Shown here: positions 1 through 6,008 of the stretch, piece by piece
Position numbering within the stretch: the first letter of the stretch is position 1
How the letters are laid out: each line of letters starts with the position of its first letter
From: Bacteroidota bacterium
GTDB lineage: Bacteria; Bacteroidota; Bacteroidia; Bacteroidales; VadinHA17
Direction: 5' to 3'
Assembly: GCA_021816545.1 (NCBI GenBank)
Contig: JAKAXP010000092.1
Span: 1 to 8,668 of the forward strand
DNA length: 8,668 nucleotides
Made by a program: the position numbers and the translations under genes
The notes under the pieces: generated by a model
Told to the model about the DNA's origin: nothing
The model's input: the letters and a program-made list of their open reading frames with translations, nothing else
The model's database searches: none

Positions 1-10
1 TTTTCGCTTG

Positions 11-26
11 ATCTGACATATCAGAT
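11..26. promoter_or_regulatory. Inverted repeat upstream of clpC
   Basis: ATCTGA (11-16) and TCAGAT (21-26) form a perfect 6-bp inverted repeat around the loop CATA, and G-U pairs could lengthen the stem slightly in RNA. No run of T follows on either strand, so it is not a convincing terminator. It could be a protein-binding dyad about 170 bp before the proposed -7 box, or the remnant of an upstream gene's 3' end lying outside the window. The dyad is seen directly; any role is inferred. Confidence 0.3.
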
Positions 27-125
27 TGAAATTTAATATATTAGGTTAATATTTGCAATGGCGGAAATTAATCCCCGAAAATAATCAAAATGACTTATTT
101 TTTAACCTTTTAAGGGCTCTATTTG

Positions 126-142
126 TTAACAGTCCGTGTTAA
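126..142. promoter_or_regulatory. Inverted repeat TTAACA-N5-TGTTAA before clpC
   Basis: TTAACA (126-131) and TGTTAA (137-142) form a perfect dyad with a 5-bp spacer, typical of the half-site geometry of a dimeric DNA-binding regulator. It lies just upstream of the sigma-54-like element at 148-162 and about 43 bp before the -7 box at 185-192, so a bound protein could act on either promoter. It does not resemble the CIRCE operator of HrcA. No second copy of this dyad was noticed in the window's other promoter regions. Its regulator is unknown. Confidence 0.35.
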
Positions 143-147
143 AAATT

Positions 148-162
148 GGGCACAATTCTTGC
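148..162 (+). promoter_or_regulatory. Candidate sigma-54 (-24/-12) promoter for clpC
   Basis: The bases GGGCAC (148-153), five bases, then TTGC (159-162) match the sigma-54 core consensus TGGCAC-N5-TTGC at nine of ten positions. The invariant GG and GC dinucleotides are present with the correct spacing. Transcription would start about 12 bases after the GC, near 174, leaving a leader of roughly 85 nt to the start at 260. Bacteroidota genomes often encode RpoN, but I know of no established sigma-54 control of clpC there. The match is direct and the function is inferred. Confidence 0.35.
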
Positions 163-184
163 CAATAGTTTTTTACAATAGAAT

Positions 185-192
185 TAACTTTG
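185..192 (+). promoter_or_regulatory. Bacteroidota-type -7 box of clpC (TAACTTTG)
   Basis: TAACTTTG matches the Bacteroidota housekeeping -7 consensus TAnnTTTG exactly. The nearest -33 candidate is TTG at 159-161, with a gap of 23 bases that is slightly long. Initiation would be near 197-200. This gives a leader of about 60 nt for the start at 260, or only about 15 nt for the alternative start at 215. It may act in tandem with the sigma-54-like element upstream. Confidence 0.5.
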
Positions 193-259
193 AAATCCGG
201 CGTTTTATGTATTTATGGCAGTTCTTCTGCCACAATTGCATGAAACCCTTAACGAAAAA

Positions 260-2812
260 ATGATGGACGCACATTTCTCACAGAGAGTCAATGATATCCT
301 TGGTTACAGCAAGGAGGAAGCGATCAGGCTTGGCAACAGCCATATCAGCCCTGAACACCTCTTCCTGGGGATTTTACGCGAGGGCGAAGGAGTTGCTGTA
401 GATATACTTTTAAATAACGGTGTTGACCTCCTTATGCTCAAGGGATCAATAGAAAAGAGCATTAAGGCAGACAAGCCTGTAACGATGGCAGACAATGACA
501 TCCTGCCATTGCTGAAGAGCACTGAACGTGTTCTGAGGCTGGTTCATATCGAAGCCAAGGCAATGAAAACCAGGGTTATCGATACCGAGCATCTGCTTAT
601 GGCCATCCTTCGCGATGAGAGCAACCTTGTGACCAGGTTCCTGACAGAGCTTGACATAGACTATTCGCTTGTCAAAAAGGCAGTCGAAGCCAGTAATCCT
701 GCCGCGCAGGCAGATTATCCTCGCGACGAGGATGATGAAGGGATGTTTTCAAATCCCGGGCCCGGCAAGCAGCAGCAGGGCGGACAGCAGGCCCAGAGGA
801 GTTCTTCCGAGACCCCGGTTCTTGACAATTTCGGCATTGATCTCACCAAAGCAGCCGAGGAAGGCCGCCTTGACCCTGTTGTAGGCCGTGAACGAGAAAT
901 AGAGCGCCTCGCACAGATACTCTCCAGGCGAAAGAAGAACAACCCTGTCCTGATCGGTGAGCCGGGAGTCGGAAAATCGGCCATTGCCGAAGGCCTCGCA
1001 CTGAGGATCACCAAGAGGAATGTATCAAGAGTCCTGTTTAATAAAAGAGTTGTTGCACTTGACCTTGCATCAATAGTTGCAGGTACCAAATACCGCGGTC
1101 AGTTCGAGGAGAGGATGAAGGCCATCCTCAATGAACTGGCCAAGAATGACAACATAATCCTGTTCATTGACGAGATTCACACTATTGTCGGTGCAGGTGG
1201 CGCCAGCGGTTCCCTCGATGCTGCCAACATGCTGAAGCCGGCACTGGCAAGGGGTGAGATCCAGTGCATCGGTGCCACCACCCTCGATGAGTACAGGCAG
1301 CATATTGAAAAGGACGGAGCCCTGGAACGCCGCTTCCAGAAAGTGCTCGTTGACCCCACAACGATTGAGGAAACCATTGAAATCCTAAATAATATCAAGG
1401 AGCGTTACGAGGAGCATCACAATGTCTCGTACACACCCGCAGCCATTGAGGCCTGCGTGAGACTGACAAACAGGTACATAAGTGACAGGAACCTCCCGGA
1501 CAAGGCAATAGATGCCCTTGATGAATCCGGATCTAGGGTTCACATATCAAACATTGTTGTTCCTGAGAAGATCCTGACGCTGGAGAAGCAGCTCGAGGAA
1601 ACCAAAAAGGAAAAGAGCAACGCCGTCAAGAACCAGAACTATGAACGGGCCGCAAGCTACCGTGACAAGGAGCGTGACATCCTCGACCTTATTGAGGCGG
1701 AGAAGAAGCGCTGGGAGAAGGAGCTTGCACTTAACCGCGAGGTAGTTGATGAAGAGAAGGTTGCAGAGGTTGTTGCAATGATGACCGGTGTCCCTGTTCA
1801 GAGGATTGCCCAGACTGAAGGGACACGCCTGCTGCAGATGGCAGAGGAACTGAAAACAAGCATAGTAGGTCAGGATGAAGCCATCGCCAAGATAGTCAAA
1901 TCAATACAGCGCAACAGGGCCGGGCTGAAGGACCCGAACAAGCCTATTGGCACATTCATTTTCCTCGGTCCCACAGGTGTGGGAAAGACCCAGCTTGCAA
2001 AGGTGCTGGCAAAGTTCCTTTTTGACACCACTGACAACCTTATACGGGTTGACATGAGTGAATATATGGAGAAGTTCTCGGTATCACGCCTTGTCGGGGC
2101 GCCTCCCGGGTATGTGGGCTACGAAGAGGGCGGTCAGCTGACTGAAAAGGTAAGGCGCAAACCTTACTCGGTGGTGCTTCTTGATGAGATTGAGAAGGCT
2201 CACCCGGATGTGTTCCACATATTGCTGCAGGTGCTTGACGAAGGGCAGCTCACTGACAGCCTTGGACGCAGGGTCGATTTCCGGAATACAATTGTCATAA
2301 TGACCTCGAACATCGGCACCCGTCAGCTTACCGAGTTTGGCGCAGGCGTCGGCTTCGAGACTTCGGCAAAGAAAACCTCGCGCAACGAGCAGAACAAGAG
2401 CATCCTGCAGAAAGCGCTGCAGAAGACCTTCGCACCTGAATTCCTCAACAGGATTGACGATGTCATCATGTTCAACCAGCTCACCAGGGAGGATATTGAC
2501 AAGATCATTGACATTGAGCTTAAGGGACTGTTCGACAGGATAGCAGCGCTGGGTTACAGGATGAAGCTGAGTGCACAGGCACGCGACTTCATGGCAGACC
2601 GCGGATTCGACGTTCAATACGGTGCAAGGCCGCTGAAGAGGGCTATTCAGAAGTACCTGGAGGACCCGCTGGCAGAGGTGATAATCAAGAGTGCCGTTAC
2701 CGATGGCGCAGTCATCAGCGTCGGTTATTCAAAGGGCAAGGAGGAGCTTACATTCAAGGTCGGCGGCAAGAAGGATGCCGAGGAACCGGCAGAGGAGGAG
2801 AATAACAGTTGA
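260..2812 (+). CDS. clpC: ClpC-type AAA+ unfoldase, ATPase subunit of ClpCP protease
   Basis: Cytoplasmic Hsp100 ATPase that unfolds protein substrates and threads them into ClpP. From the start at 260 it has 850 residues, the usual ClpC length. Two Clp_N repeats span about 1-140, followed by a Q-rich linker. D1 has Walker A GEPGVGKS (233-240), pore loop KYRG (277-280), Walker B ILFIDE (300-305) and ERRF (356-359). The middle domain carries a UVR-like segment near 456-480, which separates ClpC from ClpA and ClpB. D2 has Walker A GPTGVGKT (570-577), GYVG (617-620), Walker B VVLLDE (638-643), the ClpP-docking tripeptide VGF (697-699) and sensor-2 GARPLKR (788-794). The tail is acidic. An in-frame ATG at 215 would add 15 residues (MAVLLPQLHETLNEK). 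I prefer 260, or the adjacent ATG at 263, because family members begin close to the DAHFSQRV segment. No ClpP or McsAB gene lies in the window. Confidence 0.95.
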   Translation: MMDAHFSQRVNDILGYSKEEAIRLGNSHISPEHLFLGILREGEGVAVDILLNNGVDLLMLKGSIEKSIKADKPVTMADNDILPLLKSTERVLRLVHIEAKAMKTRVIDTEHLLMAILRDESNLVTRFLTELDIDYSLVKKAVEASNPAAQADYPRDEDDEGMFSNPGPGKQQQGGQQAQRSSSETPVLDNFGIDLTKAAEEGRLDPVVGREREIERLAQILSRRKKNNPVLIGEPGVGKSAIAEGLALRITKRNVSRVLFNKRVVALDLASIVAGTKYRGQFEERMKAILNELAKNDNIILFIDEIHTIVGAGGASGSLDAANMLKPALARGEIQCIGATTLDEYRQHIEKDGALERRFQKVLVDPTTIEETIEILNNIKERYEEHHNVSYTPAAIEACVRLTNRYISDRNLPDKAIDALDESGSRVHISNIVVPEKILTLEKQLEETKKEKSNAVKNQNYERAASYRDKERDILDLIEAEKKRWEKELALNREVVDEEKVAEVVAMMTGVPVQRIAQTEGTRLLQMAEELKTSIVGQDEAIAKIVKSIQRNRAGLKDPNKPIGTFIFLGPTGVGKTQLAKVLAKFLFDTTDNLIRVDMSEYMEKFSVSRLVGAPPGYVGYEEGGQLTEKVRRKPYSVVLLDEIEKAHPDVFHILLQVLDEGQLTDSLGRRVDFRNTIVIMTSNIGTRQLTEFGAGVGFETSAKKTSRNEQNKSILQKALQKTFAPEFLNRIDDVIMFNQLTREDIDKIIDIELKGLFDRIAALGYRMKLSAQARDFMADRGFDVQYGARPLKRAIQKYLEDPLAEVIIKSAVTDGAVISVGYSKGKEELTFKVGGKKDAEEPAEEENNS

Positions 2813-2853
2813 GTCGGCAATTGGCAGTACCAGTCAGCAGTGAATAGACAGCC
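2813..2853. repeat. Degenerate heptamer repeat after the clpC stop
   Basis: Starting at the base after the clpC stop codon, the sequence reads as near-heptameric units: GTCGGCA, ATTGGCA, GTACCA, GTCAGCA, GTGAATA, GACAGCC. Units resembling RTYRGCA recur with a 6-7 bp period. I recall similar degenerate GGCA-type arrays in intergenic regions of other Bacteroidota, but no function is known to me. No strong hairpin for terminating clpC is visible here. Confidence 0.5.
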
Positions 2854-2877
2854 GTCTTTACCTGGGAGTTACACGTC

Positions 2878-2940
2878 GCAAGACAGCAAGACTGCAAGAC
2901 TGCAAGACCTTCAGACCTCAGACATTCAGACTTTCAGACT
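2878..2940. repeat. Octamer tandem repeat (GCAAGACN)4 then (TTCAGACN)4
   Basis: GCAAGAC occurs exactly four times with an 8-bp period (2878, 2886, 2894, 2902). Four TCAGAC units follow at 2911, 2918, 2926 and 2934, spaced 7, 8 and 8 bp. The two halves share the core AGAC, so they look like variants of one unit. On the minus strand they read as GTCTGA and GTCTTGC units. The last unit contains the rimO stop codon (TGA, complement of 2934-2936), so the array is fused to the end of that gene. No inverted repeat or terminator hairpin is apparent. Confidence 0.75.
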
Positions 2941-4226
2941 TTTTCCGCATAGAGATCGAATTCCGTTGACCCGGTGATCTTCACATCGATGAAGGTGCCG
3001 GGTTCAATATTTTTGGTACCGGTCACGAGTATCTCCTGGTCCACCTCGGGAGAATCATGCTGGCTGCGTCCAACATGAAAGAGTCCCTCCTTCCTGTCTA
3101 TTATTATGCGCATCTCCCTGCCGGTCATTGAGGCGTTCCTTGCGGCTGAGATCTCCTGCTGCAGCTTCATTATCCCGGCAACCCTTTTCTCCTTGGTTTT
3201 CTCAGGAACTGAATCTTCATATTTGAGTGCCGCATGGGTGTTTTCCTCATGGGAATACCTGAAAGCCCCCAGCCTGTCGAACCTGTATTCCCCTATAAAA
3301 TCAAGCAATTCCCGGTACTCCTTTTCAGTCTCGCCCGGGTGGCCGGCGATGACTGTGGTCCGGACAGCCGCATCCGGCAGCATGCGGCGGATATCTGACA
3401 GCAGGCGCCGTGTGCCTGCACCGTCATGCTCGCGGCGCATCATCCTGAGCACTTTATCGGAAATATGTTGTATCGGCAGATCTATATATCTGCAGATCTT
3501 CTTGTTATCCTGCATCATCTCCAGAATCTCCATCGGAAAATCAGATGGATACAGATAGTGAAGTCTGACCCAGCCGAGATCCGGAATTTCTGTCAGGCGC
3601 CTGACGAGTTCAGGCAGCATCTGCCTTCCGTAAAGGTCAAGGCCGTAGAGGGTGAGATCCTGGGCGATCAGAATCAGTTCCCTGACACCACCTGCTGCCA
3701 GTTTCCGTGCTTCCTCAACAAGGTCTTCAATGGGTTCTGAGATGTACCTTCCCCTGATGTCAGGTATTGCGCAGAATGCGCAGGTGCGGTCACACCCCTC
3801 TGATACTTTCAGGTAGGCATAGTGAGTGGGTCCCGTCATGATTCTTTCTCCGGTCAGCTCCTGTTTGTAGGCAAGTCCCATCCTGGATATTATCTCCTGC
3901 GGCCTGTTGACCCCGAACCACCCGTCAACCTCGGGAAGCTCGTTCTGAAGCTCATTGCGGTACCTCTCAACAAGGCATCCCATGACAAACAGCTTCCCCC
4001 TGCCCTCCCGTTTTATTGATTCAGCGTGCCTGATAATCGTGTCAACGCTCTCCTCCTTCGCATCATGGATGAAGCCACATGTGTTGATTATTACTATGTC
4101 AGCCGGATCAGCTGACTCTGACTCCACCATGTATCCTCCGGCCTCAAGCTGGCGCATGAGCTTCTGTGAGTCAACGGTGTTTTTTGAGCACCCCAGGGTG
4201 ACTATATTTACCCTGTTACGTTTCAT
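2934..4226 (-). CDS. rimO: Ribosomal protein S12 methylthiotransferase RimO
   Basis: Radical-SAM enzyme that methylthiolates the conserved aspartate of ribosomal protein S12 (Asp88 in E. coli numbering) in the cytoplasm, using two iron-sulfur clusters and SAM. The 430 residues match family length. The N-terminal UPF0004 domain has cluster cysteines C13 (TLGCSKN), C50 (NTCGF) and C84 (MGCL). The radical-SAM motif CDRTCAFC has C145, C149 and C152, followed by AIPDIRGRYISEP, which favours RimO over MiaB. A TRAM domain covers about 365-430 and contains DSPEVD. The start shares one base with the ftsY stop (TGATG), which implies translational coupling. The last codons and the stop lie inside an octamer tandem repeat. 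Confidence 0.95.
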   Translation of the reverse strand: MKRNRVNIVTLGCSKNTVDSQKLMRQLEAGGYMVESESADPADIVIINTCGFIHDAKEESVDTIIRHAESIKREGRGKLFVMGCLVERYRNELQNELPEVDGWFGVNRPQEIISRMGLAYKQELTGERIMTGPTHYAYLKVSEGCDRTCAFCAIPDIRGRYISEPIEDLVEEARKLAAGGVRELILIAQDLTLYGLDLYGRQMLPELVRRLTEIPDLGWVRLHYLYPSDFPMEILEMMQDNKKICRYIDLPIQHISDKVLRMMRREHDGAGTRRLLSDIRRMLPDAAVRTTVIAGHPGETEKEYRELLDFIGEYRFDRLGAFRYSHEENTHAALKYEDSVPEKTKEKRVAGIMKLQQEISAARNASMTGREMRIIIDRKEGLFHVGRSQHDSPEVDQEILVTGTKNIEPGTFIDVKITGSTEFDLYAEKV

Positions 4227-5191
4227 CAGGTACGGTCGCTGAAGAGTGAATCAACAAAGGCATAGCGGTTAAATATCCTGAGATCTTCCATCTTTTCACC
4301 TACGCCAATATATTTGACCGGAATTCTGAACTGGTCAGAGATACCTATAACCACTCCCCCTTTTGCAGTACCGTCTAATTTAGTTATGGCCAGTGCGTTG
4401 ACCTCAGTTGCAGCGGTGAACTGTTTTGCCTGCTCGAAGGCATTCTGGCCCGTTGACCCGTCAAGGACAAGGAGCACCTCGTGCGGAGCCTCAGGGATCA
4501 CTTTTTCCATAACCCTCCTTATCTTGGAGAGCTCATTCATGAGTCCGATCTTGTTATGGAGACGGCCTGCGGTGTCTATAATGACTATGTCGGTTCCGGC
4601 TGAGACTGCTGATTTGACAGTGTCGAATGCCACAGAGGCCGGATCGGCGCCCATCTGCTGACTCACAATCGGAACGCCTGCCCGTTCCGCCCATATTTTC
4701 AGCTGATCTATCGCAGCTGCACGGAAGGTGTCGGCAGCACCGAGAAGCACGCTTCGTCCCGCCTGCCTGAAGTTATATGCAAGCTTGGCAATAGTGGTTG
4801 TCTTGCCAACACCGTTGACACCAACCACCAGTATGACATACGGTTTTGAAGGCAGTGGGGCATCAAATCCGGATGAGGTGTCATGTGTACTTTTGTTTTC
4901 CTCAAGGAGGCTCGCAATCTCCTCGCGCAGTATGGCATTTAGCTCAGAGGTACCAACATACTTGTCGCGTGAAACGCGCTTTGAAACCCTGTCAATGATA
5001 CGGAGGGTAGTTTCCACGCCTACATCGGATGAGACAAGAACCTCTTCCAGGTTGTCAAGGACCTCGTCGTCGATCTTTGACTTTCCGGCCACAGCCCTGG
5101 TTAGCCGCGAAAATACGTTTTCGCGGGTGCGGCTGAGGCCCCTGTCAAGAATCTCCTTCTCCTCTTTCCTGAATAATCCGAATAATGCCAT
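4226..5191 (-). CDS. ftsY: Signal recognition particle receptor FtsY
   Basis: SRP-receptor GTPase that docks ribosome-nascent chain-SRP complexes to the SecYEG translocon at the inner face of the cytoplasmic membrane. It has 321 residues. A helical N domain (about 1-100) starts with an amphipathic stretch (MALFGLFRKEE). The long acidic A domain of E. coli FtsY is absent, as in many bacteria. G motifs are GVNGVGKTT (124-132), DTFRAAA (154-160), DTAGR (206-210), TKLD (270-273) and GVGE (296-299). DTFRAAA together with the short N-terminus and the absence of an M domain separates it from Ffh. It overlaps rimO by one base downstream. It is separated from the DUF4295 gene by an intrinsic terminator, so it probably starts its own transcript with rimO. 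Confidence 0.96.
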   Translation of the reverse strand: MALFGLFRKEEKEILDRGLSRTRENVFSRLTRAVAGKSKIDDEVLDNLEEVLVSSDVGVETTLRIIDRVSKRVSRDKYVGTSELNAILREEIASLLEENKSTHDTSSGFDAPLPSKPYVILVVGVNGVGKTTTIAKLAYNFRQAGRSVLLGAADTFRAAAIDQLKIWAERAGVPIVSQQMGADPASVAFDTVKSAVSAGTDIVIIDTAGRLHNKIGLMNELSKIRRVMEKVIPEAPHEVLLVLDGSTGQNAFEQAKQFTAATEVNALAITKLDGTAKGGVVIGISDQFRIPVKYIGVGEKMEDLRIFNRYAFVDSLFSDRT

Positions 5192-5210
5192 TGATGAAAT
5201 GTTGATCGGT

Positions 5211-5218
5211 CAAAAGTA
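5211..5218 (-). promoter_or_regulatory. Candidate -7 box for ftsY-rimO (TACTTTTG)
   Basis: On the minus strand TACTTTTG matches TAnnTTTG exactly and ends 19 bases before the ftsY ATG, giving a very short leader of about 13-15 nt. I find no TTTG or TTG at the expected -33 distance, where the terminator stem lies instead. The box begins at the last base of the terminator's T-run. The position is attractive, but a single 8-base degenerate motif is weak evidence. Confidence 0.4.
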
Positions 5219-5246
5219 AAAAAAGAGACGCAGTTACCGGCGTCTC
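5218..5246 (-). terminator. Intrinsic terminator of rpmB-rpmG-DUF4295
   Basis: On the minus strand GAGACGC, an 8-base loop, and GCGTCTC form a perfect 7-bp GC-rich stem (arms at 5240-5246 and 5225-5231). Seven T residues (5224-5218) follow directly. This is a textbook rho-independent terminator, 30 bases past the DUF4295 stop codon. It should separate the ribosomal-protein transcript from ftsY, although partial read-through is possible. Confidence 0.85.
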
Positions 5247-5258
5247 CCTGTATTCACT

Positions 5259-5275
5259 GATCAGGTCAACTGATC
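5259..5275 (-). other. Second hairpin just after the DUF4295 stop codon
   Basis: GATCAG (5259-5264) and CTGATC (5270-5275) form a perfect 6-bp inverted repeat with a 5-base loop, directly abutting the TAA stop of the DUF4295 gene. No T-run follows it, so it is probably not itself a terminator. A role as a transcript-stabilising structure or attenuating pause site upstream of the true terminator is inference. Confidence 0.4.
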
Positions 5276-5431
5276 TTATTTCTTTGTGAAAAAGTCCTTA
5301 ACGTGGTCGTTGTGAACGACTTCTTCCTTAAACTGGTATGCACCGGTCTTGTCTGATCTCACCACCTTGATGCATTTGGTGAATGATTTGCCGGTTCCTG
5401 TCTTAAGTGTTGCAACAACTTTCTTTGCCAT
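5276..5431 (-). CDS. DUF4295 family small basic protein, probable 50S component
   Basis: A 51-residue lysine-rich protein starting MAKKVVATLKTGTGKSFTK and ending VKDFFTKK. I recognise it as the DUF4295 family, which in my experience occurs in Bacteroidota directly after rpmG. The reading frame is complete, with an ATG at 5431 and a TAA at 5276-5278. It starts 11 nt after the rpmG stop and is followed by a hairpin and the operon terminator, so it should be co-expressed with L28 and L33. From memory, a Bacteroidota-specific large-subunit protein called bL38 was reported in a Flavobacterium ribosome structure; this family may be that protein, but I cannot confirm it here. Size, charge and context all suit a ribosomal protein. 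Confidence 0.85.
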   Translation of the reverse strand: MAKKVVATLKTGTGKSFTKCIKVVRSDKTGAYQFKEEVVHNDHVKDFFTKK

Positions 5432-5442
5432 ATCTCACTGTG

Positions 5443-5631
5443 TTATTTAATCTCCCTGTGAACGGTTACTTTTTTAAGAATCGGGTTGTATTTCCTTCTC
5501 TCAAGACGGTCAGGGGTGTTCTTACGGTTTTTTGTTGTAATATACCTTGAGGTGCCCGGCTGTCCGGATTCCTTATGCTCAGTGCATTCAAGGATAACCT
5601 GCTGCCTGTTGCCTTTGCTCTTCTTTGCCAT
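5443..5631 (-). CDS. rpmG: 50S ribosomal protein L33 (bL33)
   Basis: Small basic protein of the large ribosomal subunit near the E site. It has 62 residues (MAKKSKGNRQQVILECTEHK at the start) with the family core RYITTKNRKNTPDRLERRKYNP. Zinc-binding L33 variants carry paired CxxC motifs. This one has a single cysteine (C16), so it is the zinc-independent (C-minus) form. It lies 17 nt downstream of rpmB and 11 nt upstream of the DUF4295 gene. No Shine-Dalgarno sequence is evident, as expected for Bacteroidota, whose ribosomes hide the anti-SD. Confidence 0.95.
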   Translation of the reverse strand: MAKKSKGNRQQVILECTEHKESGQPGTSRYITTKNRKNTPDRLERRKYNPILKKVTVHREIK

Positions 5632-5648
5632 TTTCTCTCCGGTTTAAA

Positions 5649-5888
5649 TTAATTGACAATGTAACCTTTTTCCTTTGCTTCCTTAAGCACTGATGCAAGC
5701 CCGTTCTTGTTGATGTTTCTCATACCTGCGGCTGATACCTTAAGGGTGATCCACCTGTTCTCCTCGGGAAGGAAATACCTCTTCGTGAACAGGTTAGCCA
5801 TAAACTTTCTTTTGGTCCTCCTCTTCGAGTGGGAAACGTTGTTTCCAACCACTGCTTTCTTTCCGGTGACCTGACAAACCTTTGACAT
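5649..5888 (-). CDS. rpmB: 50S ribosomal protein L28 (bL28)
   Basis: Large-subunit ribosomal protein with 79 residues, normal for the family. Diagnostic features are the N-terminal MSKVCQVTGKKAVVGNNVSH, the basic KRRTKRKF segment, LFTKRYFLPEENRWITLKVS, and the C-terminal NKNGL...KEKGYIVN. A single Cys (C5) is present, so no zinc site. It is first in the rpmB-rpmG-DUF4295 transcript. An A-rich stretch with AAGGA lies shortly before the ATG. A leader of about 70 nt separates it from the proposed promoter. Confidence 0.96.
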   Translation of the reverse strand: MSKVCQVTGKKAVVGNNVSHSKRRTKRKFMANLFTKRYFLPEENRWITLKVSAAGMRNINKNGLASVLKEAKEKGYIVN

Positions 5889-5962
5889 TATTATCCTTTT
5901 TTTACTTGTTCTGAAAACTCCGAAAATCGGTTCGCAAAATACGTGATTTTTATTCTATTAAC

Positions 5963-5995
5963 CAAATATATCGTGCATTTTTTTCCAACATCAAT
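5963..5995 (-). promoter_or_regulatory. Candidate promoter of rpmB-rpmG-DUF4295
   Basis: On the minus strand TATATTTG (5970-5963) matches the Bacteroidota -7 box TAnnTTTG exactly. ATTG (5995-5992) stands upstream as a -33 element, with 21 bases between its TTG and the -7 box. Transcription would begin near 5956-5958, giving a leader of about 70 nt before the rpmB ATG. Within the leader, CCGA and TCGG around TTT (5920-5930) could form a small hairpin. The region lies between the cinA stop and rpmB, so the ribosomal genes need not depend on cinA transcription. Confidence 0.55.
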
Positions 5996-6008
5996 GCGTA
6001 CAGAGGTC

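Noticed and set aside
106..115. CCTT-TT-AAGG hairpin upstream of clpC
   Set aside because: A two-base loop is sterically poor and the match is short and expected by chance in AT-rich sequence.
144..165. Overlapping short dyads (AATTG-GGCA-CAATT and TTGG-GCA/TGCCAA) as a separate operator
   Set aside because: They coincide with the sigma-54-like element, are short or need a bulge, and do not match CIRCE, so they are not listed as an independent site.
2084..2617. 177-codon open frame on the minus strand inside clpC
   Set aside because: It is a shadow of the conserved ClpC D2 domain; its translation resembles no family and it has no start signals.
2878..2940. CRISPR-like array
   Set aside because: The units are only 8 bp with no spacers, and there are no cas genes; it is a simple tandem repeat.
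3106..3558. 150-codon plus-strand frame opposite rimO
   Set aside because: It lies wholly antisense to well-conserved RimO coding sequence and has no recognisable motif.
4728..5219. 163-codon plus-strand frame opposite ftsY
   Set aside because: It is antisense to the FtsY N and G domains; the open frame is a by-product of ftsY codon use.
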